Source: Fomes fomentarius
Lineage: Eukaryota; Basidiomycota; Agaricomycetes; Polyporales; Polyporaceae
DNA length: 64,000 bases
Direction of reading: 5' to 3'
NCBI GenBank assembly: GCA_022606135.1
Contig: JABYQN010000005.1
Span: 2,232,001-2,296,000, forward strand
A program made the translations under genes and the position numbers. Of this stretch, positions 38,856 through 52,100 are shown piece by piece (within the stretch, counting starts at the first letter, position 1; each line of letters starts with the position of its first letter). The notes below the pieces were generated by a model. The model was not told where the DNA came from. It searched no databases and saw nothing but the letters and a program-made list of their open reading frames with translations.

Positions 38856-41800
38856 CTACCCTCCCTCTGACCCCTCCAGGTCCTCATCTCCATCACCATC
38901 TTCAATTTCGACGTCTACGAGTTCTCCCTCATCCGCACCGGTCTGGTCCTTCCCCGCGGCCTGTTGAGTGCGGTACATGGTGGCGAGAAACTCAGGCGTG
39001 CTCGCGTTCTCCACGCCCTTGTCGTCACGGACCGATATGAACCGCGGAAAACGAAGGCTGAGGCCTCTGGTCTGCGAAACGAGCCCAAGAGCTGCAACGG
39101 ACACCGGACTGATCGTGATGCTGTGGGCCGATGAGATGAGGCCACGGTACACACACGCTTCACGTACTCGGCCCCCCGTATCTCCCACACCTCTTGCGGT
39201 TTAAAATATACCTCCGGTCTAAGCCCTACGGTGTGCATCGGCGAGAAGCAGTGAGTAAAGCGTGCTCTCGGCGGCAACGTAGACCCGAACCGCCCACCTC
39301 CAGTGTCGCACTCCGGCTGCCACATGGGCTGCGAAGAACAGGTGTCTGAATTTTCGGGGTATCGCTCTCGCAAGCTCTGCGGTGCACCGTGCAACCCGGC
39401 AGAAGCCTCTGCGGTCAGCGCTGACGGACGGCAGAAGGACTGACAAAGAAACCGCATCGTGTGCGCGCACCTTGTAAAATGCGTCGGAAAAACCTGGTTC
39501 ACGGCCCTTCAATCACCCATTCACCGAAACTAGGCCATACGGGATTCGCCGACATACCTGACATGCATTTGCACACTGCCACGAGCTTCTCCTCGTCTGG
39601 ATCCCATACAGCGAGCAGGATCGGGCTCCACCACTGGGCCTTCCTGCCGTTGCCATGCCACGCACCCACGGGAACCAGATCAAGACTGTCACCCAGGCCA
39701 ACAACATAGTCCTTCTTAAGCTTGAGCCATGCGGATGTCCGTTTATCTGAATAACGCGTCAAAAGTGCACCAATTAGTTCCGACTGTGCAGCGAATGGCC
39801 GCGGACTCGAAGGTAGACGTGGGAGCGGGCTTAGAGAGAGATGGAAACGGACCTGGTTCGTATGTGGCAGGTAGGGGCTTGCGACGCGGTTTGTCTTTCT
39901 TCTGGTTAGGTTCTTCCAAAACCTCACCACTATCAAGGAGCTGCGATGTGGTCGTGCGGTGCGGCCGTGCGACGGAAAATTTACGTTTCGTCAGCGGCTC
40001 GGACGACAATAGCAAGAGTGTCTCCTTGGTCCACAAACCTTCACCATGAGCCCCTCGCTGGAGCTGTTGACGGCGGTTTGCCAGAACTCCTCCACTGCCT
40101 CGCGTCCCTCCTCACTTTCGACGCTCTTGACGTGGTCGAAGCGTGCCGCTCCCTGTTGGAGTGGGGTGCACGGAGGAAAGCGAGCGCGAAGCAGCGCCCG
40201 GCGCTCACGGAACGGTCGTTCTAGCAGTATCTATTGTCGCCCACAAATCTCATATGAGATGGACACGATCACGTACACCAGGAGACGCCGAAGCCCACCT
40301 GACCGTCGAGGAACATGATGTCGAAAGCGAATACGCAGACAGAGACCTTGACCTCGTCGAGCTTGACGTCTTTGCGGGCGCGATTTGACAGCTCCTGAAA
40401 CGTCTTCAAAGCACCAGAGTTCGGATCGATGGCAACGACTTCTGCGTCCATGATAAATGATTCTGTCTGCGGGGAAGACTCGAGAATATCATGTACTAGT
40501 GAGACAACGTCGGGATACTGCATGTGGTTCAGTCTCCCAGTCAGCAAAAAAAAACAATCACGTCAGGTGACGGAGGAGAATCTGTCGCATATACCTTGTC
40601 TGTCATGTCTTCGAGATGCCGGGAAAAGATTCTGACGAATGGCGGCTTAGTCTGATCCCTGGACGCGTGGATCTGCGCGCGCTGACCGTCGTACTTGAAC
40701 TCAGCGGTGAACGGCAGAAGGCCGAGCCGATCGTAGATCTCGTCCAGGGAACGCGTTGGTGAACCTAATGTGGGAAGCAACGGCACGCCTGAAGGATTAT
40801 GTTAGATATGAAACACCAATCCATGGCCGAGGGACGACGACTACGCGACACTCACCGATAGTGAGCGGGAGCTGTTCTGCAAGGCCGTCAAGGCCGTCGT
40901 CGAGGAGCGCCTTTACGATGTGATTGTAGTTAGGATGCTGGACATAAACCCGCTTTAACAGACTCTCCGCGCGGAGGTACACCTCGTTCAGTGCGTCGCG
41001 GGCTTCGTCGGGAACCTTCTTCTTCGGATTGAGGGGTTTAACTGCCGCGAGGGTCTCTGCACTAACACGGAAGGGCGAATCTTCTGGGATTGGTGCGGAT
41101 ACCGTCGCTGGCGGGGTGAGAACCATGGCTCTCGCCAGTGCTGCGAGAGAAGTCTTGACAGCTCCGACCCGCAGGTTCTGCCCCAGGGTGCGAACGAGGA
41201 AGCGCGTTTCCTCACCTCGTGCGGCAACGAGGAGCTTCTCGACGACAGCTTGTTTGGTCTTAGCGGCGCCTGCGCCTTTGGCAAGGGCAATTTTCAACAG
41301 AGAATCATATACCCCGGTGATGAGCAAGGGTGGGTGCGGGATGAGTGTCCGAACGTTCGATTTAGCTTCAAACGCTACATCCCCTGCAGTGCAGAGCTGG
41401 GTCAGCTGTCGCCCACCGGAAAATGCCTAGAGCTTACCTGGGTCGCCGGTCTGGTTATACAGGCGCTTCAGGGCAACAGAGCTTAGTCCGGATACGTGCT
41501 GGATAGCCTTGGAGATAATAGACGGTCCCAGGCCCATTTCAATAGGCGAATACGGCGGCGACAGAGAGTTCGACACCAGATACAATGCCGGAAGCAGGGA
41601 TGGAGAGTGCTGTCGGCAGATAGTGCGCAATGCATTTGTCAACGTGTCCAGCTTAGCGATGCGCGACCGCGTCCCAGATAGCGTCGCCAGGGTGTGGGCC
41701 AGGAACGAGTAGGGCACAGGTGCGTTGGATGACCACCCTGTACAGGCCGGATCGTACGTTGGGGGATCGACATCCAGGGGGTCGTACACCGGAGTCTCCA

Positions 41801-42380
41801 GAGGCGTCGCATTGCCAATTGTGGTACCTTGGAAGCGAGCCGACAAACGAGGCGTAGTTGATGAGCTGGTTACGATGGGCGGCGGAGGCGGTGAAGGGAC
41901 TAAGTACGTAATCGGTATGGAAGAACCCCCAGGTTTGTGAGCATCGCCGTCGCCGAGGGCGTCGACGTCTATCACCTCAGGATGAGTGGGAGTAGACGCC
42001 GACGCTACCATACTGGATTCGCGAGACTCTAGCTGTCGGAGCGCCTGGAGGTCAAGGCCATCCGCAGTCGCAAGGGCCCAGGCCAGCTCTTCGTCGGTCT
42101 GAGTCAAGGGAAGCTGTGCATGTTTTCCCTTGTCTAGAGCAGGGGCAGATGTGGCGGGTCGCAATCCGGACGGTCCAACGGTGCGATCGGCATCTGGCTT
42201 CGCTGGAGGGCGCGCGGCCGACGCGCCGAAAAAGGTATCAAGCCTAGACTGACCTGCGGCAGATGCATGTTTAGCTTTCTTCTTTCGAGGGCTCGGTGAA
42301 GCCGAAGTCGAAGCTGACGCAAGAGAACGTTTGGGCATGATGTTGCGGCTTCGGAGCAGGCTTGAAACATTCAGAAACAT
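38856..42380 (-). CDS. lig1: ATP-dependent DNA ligase I
   Basis: Joins Okazaki fragments and seals repair nicks. Exons 41438-42380, 40856-41383, 40595-40788, 40299-40517, 40039-40230, 39853-39940, 39558-39746, 39471-39493, 39298-39376, 39168-39225, 38856-39120; 2778 nt, 925 residues from 42380 or 911 from the second ATG at 42338. The N-terminus holds a basic nuclear-localisation run (SPRKKKAKH) and a PCNA-binding PIP box QSRLDTFF. Then come the DNA-binding domain, the nucleotidyltransferase domain with the adenylation motif EFKYDGQ (Lys is the AMP site), ESFIMDAEVVA, SEGLMVK, and the OB-fold domain ending RGLSLRFPRFI, STPEFL and an acidic tail. The first in-frame ATG adds 14 residues (MFLNVSSLLRSRNI) resembling a mitochondrial presequence, as in yeast Cdc9. 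Confidence 0.95.
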
Positions 42381-44368
42381 ACAACTGCAGCGCAACGGAA
42401 GGCAGAATATTCTGGCACACGTCAGCACTATGTCGGATAAGGGTTCAGGACGGCGATTGTTGGGGGCGCTGCAGCGATGGTGGGAGTCTTGGGAGAAAGT
42501 GCGCGGGTGACCTCAACCTCCTCGCCCAAACCCGAATCAGGGCGCTCTTGCCTAATCTGGCAGCGTGTATACCAGCTCAAGCGCTCATCGCAAACTCTCA
42601 CTGCGGTGCTCTCCGACTCGACTCGTTACTCCGACTGCACAGGACGCCCGGGCAGAGATCCGTCAAATGGTCTAGTTTTAGTATTTCAACAAATTCTTCT
42701 TCCCGCTACTCGAGTATGCCACAAGCCATTCTCCGTCAGACTCCTTCCTCCTGGTGCCCAACCCCTAAATTAAATTTACAGGACCATTCATCATGCTCGT
42801 TCAATCAGAGATACGATGGACGGGCAAGGATCTCATAAAAAGTGATCGACTGCGCAGGTTTTTTGAGCTTCTCCGCCTCGAAACGGGAGAATTATTCCAT
42901 CCCCTTGCGATCATGGGTCGGGAATGTCGCCTGCCCGTCTTGGTACCGCCATGCCCCTTTGAGCGAGAAACATTACTGCCCGCAATAAACCCTGCTCTTG
43001 ACTCTTCAAAGATGGCGAGCGAAAATACAGATGCTCTGAAGTTGCCGACATGGTTGATTGTCCACTTCATAGTTCAGGCGGCTCATGCATGCCTCCGTTC
43101 GAAATGCATTTCATGAATACTCCGACCCCCTCTGTAGCTGCGTGATCTGACGCTCACCTGCACCCGCCCACAGAGACCCTGTATGGGCTGATATTCTAGC
43201 TCCTCCTCTGAGTCCCAGGCGGGATGTGGTCGCAACACTTGTGATGTCACTGTCAATCCATTCAATGGACGGGTCGGCGGCGGCACATCGTACCAATATG
43301 TTGCTCGACGCTGCTCGTCGTGCGCGAGACCGGGCTGGGCGTCATCGACGCCACGGCAGGCATGGTGGCGGCAACGACGACACAACGATCAAAAGGCCTT
43401 CGTGCCGTAATTTAGACGCGTACGTACACCTGGAACAGGGCGCGACGAGGGCGTTTCGTGTGCAGACCGATCATAACTCTGAATGCTAGCTTCAGCGCAC
43501 AAGGATTCTTGCGAAGAAGCCTTGCTTGCGCGGCGCGATGAATAATCATGACGAGGGTTCGGAGGGTGCGGAAATCTAGGCTTCTGTCGTAGTGCACATC
43601 TCCGCACAACCTTGGGGTACAGCGGTGAATGCGAATCTGGCAAACCGAATCTGGAGGGGTGGTTTGTGAACATCTACACGCTATCACACGACGTCCCCGA
43701 TGAATGAGCATGATGAAAGAGGGGGCAGTAGCTGTCAGGAGAGCGACTGCGCGATCGGGCGCTGCCAATCTGTAGGCATCGATACTGATATTTGATATTC
43801 AGGAAGAGAAGCGGAGGTGAGTAGACACGATGTTCATGTTTTCTGTGGCTTGGAACATATGTCGTGATGAGTGATTTTGAGCAGGCCGGACCGTGCGCAG
43901 ACTGCGGGGAGTGGGAGCGTTTCGGACGTCCGGTTCGTCGTGATCGTGCGTTCCTAGCGGACTGGGTTCAGGATGATCGGGCGAGCCGGACACCGGAATA
44001 TGGCTAGATTGAGGACATTTGCACGGTGTATTTTTCTGCGTCTCGCTCGTCCACAAGCCGTTGTGTAATTATCCAGACTCCGGTCTGCACGCTAACTGTA
44101 TTTAGTGACCCCCGTTGGCACGGCATCATTCACCCTATGACAGATCAGTGTTATTGCACTTTACTAGTTTTGCCTCGTAATATTTCGGGCCTCCCTGTCA
44201 CGACGCCCGTGCTTTACACTCCAGCTCTGAATCCGCTACCTTTGTGGCAGTGAGATTGTGCCTGAGAAAACTCAGCCGCCCCTCTATTACGGGGGCGGGC
44301 CAGCGTCTGCGCGCGAGTACATATGAATGGGGATCACTCTCCTATCCTCACAAGCCTCGCTGCCTCCA
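42381..44368. other. Divergent intergenic region
   Basis: Lies between the starts of DNA ligase I and the second C2H2 gene. A 107-codon frame at 42793-43116 (+) reads LIKSDRLRRFFELLRLETG but has no recognised homologue and no convincing splice context. Both promoters should be here. Confidence 0.4.
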
Positions 44369-45184
44369 ATGTCGGACCGTCATGCCCAACCGTACCCCCA
44401 GAGCGCGAACGTCGCTCTCGCCTCACAGTGGTCTGGCAGCAGTCCATATCCCGCTGGCTACGCTACGCAGGACCACTACTCCTCCTCCCCCTACCAGCAC
44501 CACCCTTCGCTTCGCGCCACAAGTCACCCTCCCCAGTCCATGCCCGCGTACGACACCATGTCTGCCCAGGCGCAGGCGATAGCAGTGCAGTATCAGCTCG
44601 GTGACGCTCAGATGCATTACTCACACCTCCCGACATCGGACCGGCGTTCGTCCATATCCATGTCCCAGTACGGCGCGTACGGCGTCGATGGCACTCCGAG
44701 TCCGGTCGCGCCACGCTCGCACTCGCACTCGTACTCGCATTCGCACTCCTCGCACGCGCTCCCGCACTCCCCCACGCACCCGTACCCGCAGGCCCAGTCG
44801 ATGGGACACCAGTACGGAACGCCACTGTCGTCATCTCCGCAGCATTCTCCTGCGATGTCTAACATGGCAACCGCACAGTATGCGTCGCAGGCGGCATACC
44901 CTCAGCAGGTCAGCAGCTCGCAGTACCCCGCTTCTCCCCCGCGTCCGTTCGCGTGCGACTTGTGCGCGCTGTCGTTCAACCGCCAGCACGACCTCAAGCG
45001 CCACCGCGACACGCACACGGGTGAGAAGCCGTTCTTCTGCAACGGCGGTTGTGGGAAGACGTTCACGAGGAAGGACGCACTGAAGAGACACCAGGTACGC
45101 CACAGTCGGGTTCTACCTCCTTCCGTGTGCTTACGGCCGGGCCAGCTCGTGAAGCGGTGTGGCATCGACGACAGCAATTCGTGA
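44369..45184 (+). CDS. C2H2 zinc-finger protein with His-rich linker
   Basis: Exons 44369-45094 and 45146-45184; 765 nt, 254 residues. The long N-terminal part is rich in Tyr, Gln, Ser, Pro and His and includes a histidine-alternating stretch (RSHSHSYSHSHSSHALPH) near residue 115. Two C2H2 fingers follow: FACDLCALSFNRQHDLKRHRDTH, the linker TGEKPF, and FFCNGGCGKTFTRKDALKRHQ, after which a 51-nt intron precedes the short end LVKRCGIDDSNS. The start is the ATG that gives MSDRHAQPYPQ; the frame is open 14 codons further but without a better ATG. It is likely a nuclear DNA-binding regulator. Its composition resembles that of the C2H2 gene at 25.2-25.9 kb, but the fingers differ. Confidence 0.82.
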   Translation: MSDRHAQPYPQSANVALASQWSGSSPYPAGYATQDHYSSSPYQHHPSLRATSHPPQSMPAYDTMSAQAQAIAVQYQLGDAQMHYSHLPTSDRRSSISMSQYGAYGVDGTPSPVAPRSHSHSYSHSHSSHALPHSPTHPYPQAQSMGHQYGTPLSSSPQHSPAMSNMATAQYASQAAYPQQVSSSQYPASPPRPFACDLCALSFNRQHDLKRHRDTHTGEKPFFCNGGCGKTFTRKDALKRHQVRHSRVLPPSVCLRPGQLVKRCGIDDSNS

Positions 45185-45497
45185 GACTTGAGGACCGGAT
45201 CCCCGCCGCTCTGTACGTCTTCGAACCTCGTTTGTGTGCTGTGGCGGCGTTGGTGGCTAACCGCAATTGTGCAGAAACTACACCCCCTAATACGGCACGA
45301 AGACTTAGCCTACATCCTCGCGTCTTGACTTATGTTATGCGCCATTTCTGTTTTACGTGTATTGATATAAGCATTGTAAAAGTATAGCTGACACGGACTG
45401 TACTGCACGGCCAGGTAGATGTGAGCCTGATCTGTAGTTTGCGTAGACTCGCAACAAATGTATCTTACCAGAATCTCGAGCGATCCCATCCTATCTA
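45185..45497. other. Short convergent gap
   Basis: About 310 bases between the stops of the C2H2 and NAA50 genes, so the two 3' UTRs probably lie close together or overlap. Nothing else is seen. Confidence 0.5.
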
Positions 45498-46174
45498 TTA
45501 CTTGCCCTCAACAGTCTTGGGTGACTCAATGTCTCGTTGCAGGATTGACGCATCGTGCGGCTCGATTTTCTTGTAGTAATTTTCGAAGACACCAATCTCC
45601 TTGAACCCGTGGCGTTCGTAGAAGCGTTTTGCATCACCATTTGAGACCTGTACATGAAGATAGATCGCGGTGATCTTTGGCTTCGCGTGTGCAGTAGCCG
45701 CGTCGATGAGATGTTGCAGACTTTGTGATCCAACACCCCTCGAGCGATACGGCTACGACATGGACATCGGCATAGGCGAGATTTCCGATATACGATGGTT
45801 CACTCACTGCAAGCACCCCCAGGGTCATGAGATAGAGCTTCGCGCCATCGTCCTTCACCTCCAGTCTGCAGCACATGGTCCCGATGGGGATGTCATTGTA
45901 GTAGACTTTAGGAGCTTGGTGAGAGAGGGGCTATACGGTCCGCGGGGACAATCACACGCACTCAGCTGACAGAAGTCCTCCACATTGGGCTGGACGATGT
46001 CGCTATAGAACTTCTCGCTGTACTTGATGGGGAAGAGGACAGAGTTGAGCTTCCGGACGGTGCCTAGGCCAAGTATGAGTGCGATGGGGGCCGCAGAGAG
46101 CTCGCAGACAGACCGAGGTTGTTCTGGGTGACGGAGGCAAAGGAGACCCGGGTCGGGGACGGACGAGAGGACAT
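45498..46174 (-). CDS. naa50: N-alpha-acetyltransferase 50
   Basis: GNAT-family acetyltransferase that acetylates N-terminal Met and associates with the NatA complex. Exons 46114-46174, 45962-46063, 45808-45905 and 45498-45752; 516 nt, 171 residues. The protein reads like NAA50: SVTQNNLGTVRKLNSVLFPI, YSEKFYSDIV, EDFCQLIYYNDIPIGT, YLMTLGVLAPYRSRGVGSQ with the acetyl-CoA P-loop (RSRGVG), IYLHVQVSNGDAKRFYERHG and ENYYKKI. Length matches the family. The start at 46174 is supported because it brings the conserved N-terminal strand in phase across a 50-nt intron. It is cytosolic and ribosome-associated by family knowledge. Its promoter lies on the edge of the gene-poor block to the right. Confidence 0.95.
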
Positions 46175-49100
46175 GGGAGAGCAGCGAGAGGCACAGGCGC
46201 CCGCGGGCGACGGGTACGGGCGTCAGCGAGTCGCGTGTGCGGGGTGCCACGACGGCGTACAGGCTGAGGTCGTCCTGGACGAGAAGCTGCTTGTCCCTCT
46301 TCCTCGGCCTCATTCCCGGTCTTCTCAAATTCTTTCTCTTTCTTGGGCTCTGTTTGCACACGCGAACGCCAACTTCCAAGACTCGGCAAGCGAAGCTGAT
46401 CGTCAGAATGAATACCACGATCCACGAACCCCGCCTCGCCTGTCGGTGCTAGTACAATCGTTATCGCGATCTCCTCTCACCTCGCTGGGGTCAGTCCGCA
46501 GTGTCCTCACTCTCGACGCTCACCCAGCTTTCGATATCTGCTCACCGTCGTCGAGTCACCGACTCTGTCGGAGCGCATGTTGACTAAGTAAATCACCCTA
46601 TTTGCAAGCCTTCACAAACCCCGTGCCCGCTTCCAGGTCGGCCTTCCCTCTCTCTCTCGGCCGTGCCCTCACCGCAAACCTGCGCATGGCGGTCTCCTAC
46701 CCTGCCTTGATTGCGCCGATATCGCGCCGAAGTTCATTTCGTGGACAGAATGACCGTGCAACGCCCACTACTGAATCAGCACGAGATGATGCTGAATGCT
46801 CTTTTCGCTGCGGATATCTGACTCTATCGCGAGATGTTGGCTCCTTCCGCTCAGCACCTTTGATTACCCCCCTTCGGCATGAACAATCTCATCTCAGAAT
46901 CGCCTCGGTCTTCCGAACAGGCACTGGGAGACAATACTCCCTGTTTGGCCTAGAAAGACGTGTTTTTCTTTAAGGTATCGCTCGTGCCCACGTCGTGTTC
47001 TTGTCACCAACTGAGCATGTCACCAGGATTCTGCATTCTAGTCTGCTGCGCGGGCGATGCCGTCACTCTCCCCCACTTGCGGACGACGGTGAGCAGCTTC
47101 GAATTCAATCCCTCTTCCGCCCACATTTCGGAATCGCGGAAACCCTCCGGCAGCACGACTCCTGATCAGAGCCGTGGTTCTGCGTCCTATTGCTATTGCA
47201 ACCTTAAGACGCTCCCACGAGATGCTATTGATATCCCGCTCGCAGGCTGTGCGTCCAAGCCGCTGACGCTAACCCATTCTCGTAGCACGGAAGCATTGCC
47301 TGACAGACCTGTCCCCACTATTACGCACCGGGCTCGCCAAACTGACTTAAGGCCAAGATCCTGCGGCCCGCACGATCGCAATTCGCCGCGCCGCGCCTAG
47401 ATGTCCAGCGAAGACCTTAGCGGAGTAGCGTGGAGTTGAAACTTGGCTCCAGTCGCGCAGTGCGTACGTACACTCCTCTCCTCGCGTCGTGCGAGAAAAT
47501 GGACCCTTGTCAACCTCAGATCTGGACCCTTCTCGTCCATCTGAACTTTGTGGCATCGCGTCTCGCCGTGGCTCCCTGATTGTACATCCCTTTTAGAGGA
47601 TCGATGCAATTCTGCCCTTAGCATTCTGTCGGCTTGTCCTGGCCACCCCGATCGAGGTTGTAGGGTCAGAAGCTGTGGTTGAGGTTCGGGAGTCGTATCA
47701 TGACTAACCCAAATCACAGGGGTCTTTCCGCACAACAAATTTCAAGGCCGTGTATTCGCGTGCTTCCGACTTCTAGTGTCCCGTCTCCTGCCCCATCTAG
47801 CAGGAGAACCCTTCTCCTGGAGCGGTGCCCCCACGATCTATCCTGGGGCGGTCATCCACATCTACGTGGATTTCCACCCATCCTATGCCGTGACGCAGCG
47901 GTCGTCAGCGGCTTGACGGCATGTGTTTAGTCCTTCGCTGTATGTGCGCACTTCGTCAGGAGGTGCAGGAGGGGCTCCGGCCGCTCGCACAGGCCTTCAC
48001 TGTGCAGACGCATACATGCATCATTTGCAAAATCTCCGCACCGGAAAAGTTGACTGCGATCGGTCCCTGGCGTCCAACTGTCGTCCAGAAGTGTCTCTGG
48101 CATTTTGCCGCAATTTTCCTAGCGATCCTGGGTGCACGGAACGAGCATTCGACCAGGATCGTCGGGGCGCCCTGTCGGGATGATCAGCTTGCGAGGTGCA
48201 ATCAACGCAGCATCGCTATTATGCTCCCCGTAAGTCTATCCAGTTGGATATGTCAAAACGCCAACATCTTAACGTTGATACTGTGCCTGTCATATAGCAT
48301 GACGGACTTTCAATTGCCTTGACTAAGATTGCGCCTTGCAGCTACTGCTGTTGCAACGCGATCTGTGCAGGTGTCTGTACCGAAGTCCCCAGCGGATGCT
48401 TGTGTATTAACAAATCCCCTTGATCAAAGACTTATGGTTCGATGTGGTTGGATATCTGCGCCCGTAGTCAGTGACCAACCGCTTGAACGTCGCAAACTAG
48501 GTGGAAGTTCATTCCATGACATGCCAAGTACATCGCCTGATAATCCAATGCTTGACAGACTCGTTCTGGTACATTTTGCACACAGGAGTACCCAAGGCGC
48601 TTCGTCCCTCCGTATTCGGTCGTGCATCTCGGCTCGTAATTCGACTCTACACATCGGACCTTCAGTGCAACGTCAAAGCGTCGGAGTCGAGTGGGTGGAT
48701 ATCAATCATACACACCCTGCAGACGAACCTTCAGTCGACTGCAGAACCAGATCGAATTGGTCCTCGACGACCGGGCACAGCATTGAGTCAACACGCCGAC
48801 CCGCCGTCTGCTAGCCGTCGATGGAATCCTGGCGGAGCCGAGTAGCGTCTCGACTGCCAGTCTAACATCCTCGACCATCCCCCCACCAAGCGCAACATGC
48901 TGCCTGATCTTCTCGTCGGTACGTTCGCAACTCCGCTCCATCCGGGGGTAGTTCTTCTCCCCTCGTGCAAATACGACGTCGGGAACGCTGTGCTCCGGAC
49001 CCGTTTGTATACCCCCACCTTCCACCCGTGTTTGACGGTTGCGTAACGTTGTGATCGTCTCTCCCATCCGCAAGAAAAGAGCCCGTGTTTCCCGGAATGG

Positions 49101-52100
49101 CCCTCACGACATCGCGCCTGTTCTTGGCGCGCATTCCACCCACGCTCGAAAATCAATGTCACATAATATGTCGGCCTGTGCAGGCGCGCCGGAGCGCGCA
49201 GCACTACCCCTCCTCATGGTTCAAAGAATGGGTCCATTGTACCATAACCTGAACGCGGACGCCCACGACCCTGTCCCAGGGCGCCCCGCCCGCCGTTCGA
49301 CGCTCCTCTAACTTTTGCTCCGCACTCACTTTCGCACTCCCGCCGCCGGCTTCGATTGCGCCCGACAATGCGCCCCGTATTGGTCATCCCGAAAGAGCCC
49401 GTGCTGACGCGAGAAGGATGAGCAGTGTTCCCCGTACGTATGTGCATCGTGCACCTACTACTTGTTGTTGCAGAAAACAACATCTGGTAGTCGGCAACCA
49501 CACTCCTCCCCGAGCGCCCGTGTCGGGAACCATAGTGTGCATGCTTCTGCCTTTCCGCTGAACTGTGACCCTTGTTCAAACGCGTCTCGTCTCGACACCC
49601 CTCGCTTGCCCGCTGTGTTTTGCATGTTCCGCGGGCCCTCGGGACTCAAACTAGACTCGACCCATCAGGAAGTCTCATCCAGGACACAGACCGCGCACAT
49701 CGCGGCTCGTGTATCGTATATCACAGATCACACGCCGCCTTCCGCTGTACTCGGGATCAACGGGAATGACATTGCTCTCACGCAGAGGGCGTCGGGTGTC
49801 CCTGGACCAGGGACGGACTTCGGTCGGTAATTCGACCGTCGCCCGTCATAAGACTGCTATGGGCCGGCAGCTAGCAGCAGAACGTCGCGGGCGACATGTG
49901 CGTCTGACATACTAGACAGGCGTCAAGCCCCGGCTTGACAATCGCCAGAGCGCCCCGGGGCTCGTTTCTCGCCTAGCCGTTGAGGTAGTCGAGGCTAGTG
50001 AGGCGGGAGGAATGGATGTGCGTGCTGCTTCCTGGATACGTCCGACCGCACGTGCGCGCTACTAATCCCGCTGCTAACACCGTCATTCTAGGGTGTCTAG
50101 GGTGGCCAGGGTGTTGCGTTATGACGCATGCAGGGTTGTGTTAATTCTGCCTTCTTTGTGGCGTCCGCTCCCACTCGCTACGGCCGCCCGATGCCTGCGG
50201 ACTAGGCCTTCCCCGCTCTGACTCGGGGTGCATTGGGATCTCTGGGACGGTCTGGCCTATTTTGGGGAAGACCAGGCGTCGTTGTGGTAGAGTCACGAGT
50301 GCCACCGGGTGAGTGCCACGATTACCGCCTCAAAGTTGACAAGGTTGATGTTTGACCACGCTGCTAGCTCCTGATTATGTCTCGATGCGTCTGTAGTGGA
50401 ATTGTTGTGCATCTTCCTTGCTGATCGGACTGCAGTGCGGAACGGAGCACGGAGAATGAAACGACTCGTTGCGACGTAACGGATCATGCCCGTGCGGTTA
50501 TACACATGCGGAGAGGCGCCCAAGCCATTCCGTTGGACGTACATGCATATGTCAGCCGGTCGTTTGTTCGAGGAACATATGAAGTCGGAGTTTGCTTCTG
50601 TCCAACATCAAGGTCACGATGGTATCAAATGGGAGAATGAAGGTCCGTGACACACCTCAAAATTTTCAAACGAAATCTGGTTGAACTTTTTTTCAGTCCG
50701 ATCAGTTCGCCACCGTGTACATGTACAAGCTTAACCGCACGAACACCTCCGTATGACTGCAGCGAACCTAATGGTGCCGCAACAGGACCTCCAGCGTATA
50801 CGGCCTACCCAACCGTGCAGATTTTCAGGAACGCGATGTGTCGCGGATCATGGCCTTGACACCATTCATCCCTCCCTTTCGTGCGCTCCGAGTGGGAACT
50901 TCACTGACGTTGACGTCGCCTGGTTGAAAGACGATCCAAACATTCCGTATGTCGGCTACATATGCGCATCCCAGTATTGCTGCATCATCGCCCGCGACAC
51001 GGCCCCCGCTCTTGTTTGCCACGTTCACGAGAGTCAGGGTCACTTGCCCTGTCTCCATGCGTGTTTCAGCGCTCCGTTCTTCTCCATTGACCTCTTTCGG
51101 GACCCGTGTATCGTTACTGGCCGTCGTGGTTTGCTCGCTGGCAATCGGAAGCTGCCAGGGAACTTAATCTACCTTGTACAGTACGTATCACGTTTCCCCT
51201 TCATCCTGGTCGGTTGTATTCAGCATTTTGTCAAGCAGAACGCAGTCGGGAAACGGCACACGGTATATCATGATCAGATGTGCCATCGATCTTGCTGCAT
51301 GTATCGCGGGGAGCTCAGATACAGTACTTACTAGTACTGCTACTTAGTCGTCACGACAAGGTCAGTTCCGAACCTGCTGTTTCTGCGGCTACGCGTTCTG
51401 ACCTCGATCTCTCAATATACGACAATAGGTGATGTCATGTTTGGTGAATACAGACATTATCTAACATGCTCTGGCACTACATACAGTACTTATTCGCGTC
51501 GCTTCTGCGCATAGCTGACATGTGGTAATCAGTACAGCACCCCCTTAGTTGACCTGTCTAAATCACCCATCACCCGCTTCAACGGACGGTTCAGGGGCAC
51601 CTACTAGCATACTCCTGTTGCCCGATACACACGGTACATGGGACCCGGACAAGCTCAAGGTCTGTTGCAGAAGACAAACCTTCAAACCGGCCAGACGGGT
51701 GACCAGGCACGAGTTACTCATGCTTAGCATCCGCGTGTCACTCAAGCCTTACCCAAGCGTCGCGGGAAGTCTGCTGGGCCGTCCCGGAGAGGCAAGAATG
51801 CCCCAAGGGTCCGCATCAGCTGCAGGTCGGGCAAGCCGGGACCTCTAGTAGGGACCTTCTAGAGTCTCGACTCTCGAGGGCAAGCTATCCTGGCCATGGA
51901 AGTCCGGAACAGGTACTGGTATTGAGTTACAGGCAAGTAGCATTATTTGATTGGATGATCCCCAGGCTGGGTTCACACACCACGTGCGACGGTCGAGCAG
52001 GTACATTCGAATTTGTCTAGTCTACTACCGGAAAGAGCCTGGGCCCCTGAAGTACCAATCTACCCGGGCGCAGAAGTACATAATCGAATCAGGAGAAGCC

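Noticed and set aside
41384..41437. Possible intron retention linking DNA ligase exons 1 and 2
   Set aside because: Reading through breaks the frame, while splicing at the given sites joins GD to the conserved VAFEAKSNVRTL in phase.
50753..51334. 193-codon frame in the gene-poor block
   Set aside because: Many Cys and aromatic residues but no motif, no coherent exons and overlapping minus-strand frames of similar quality.
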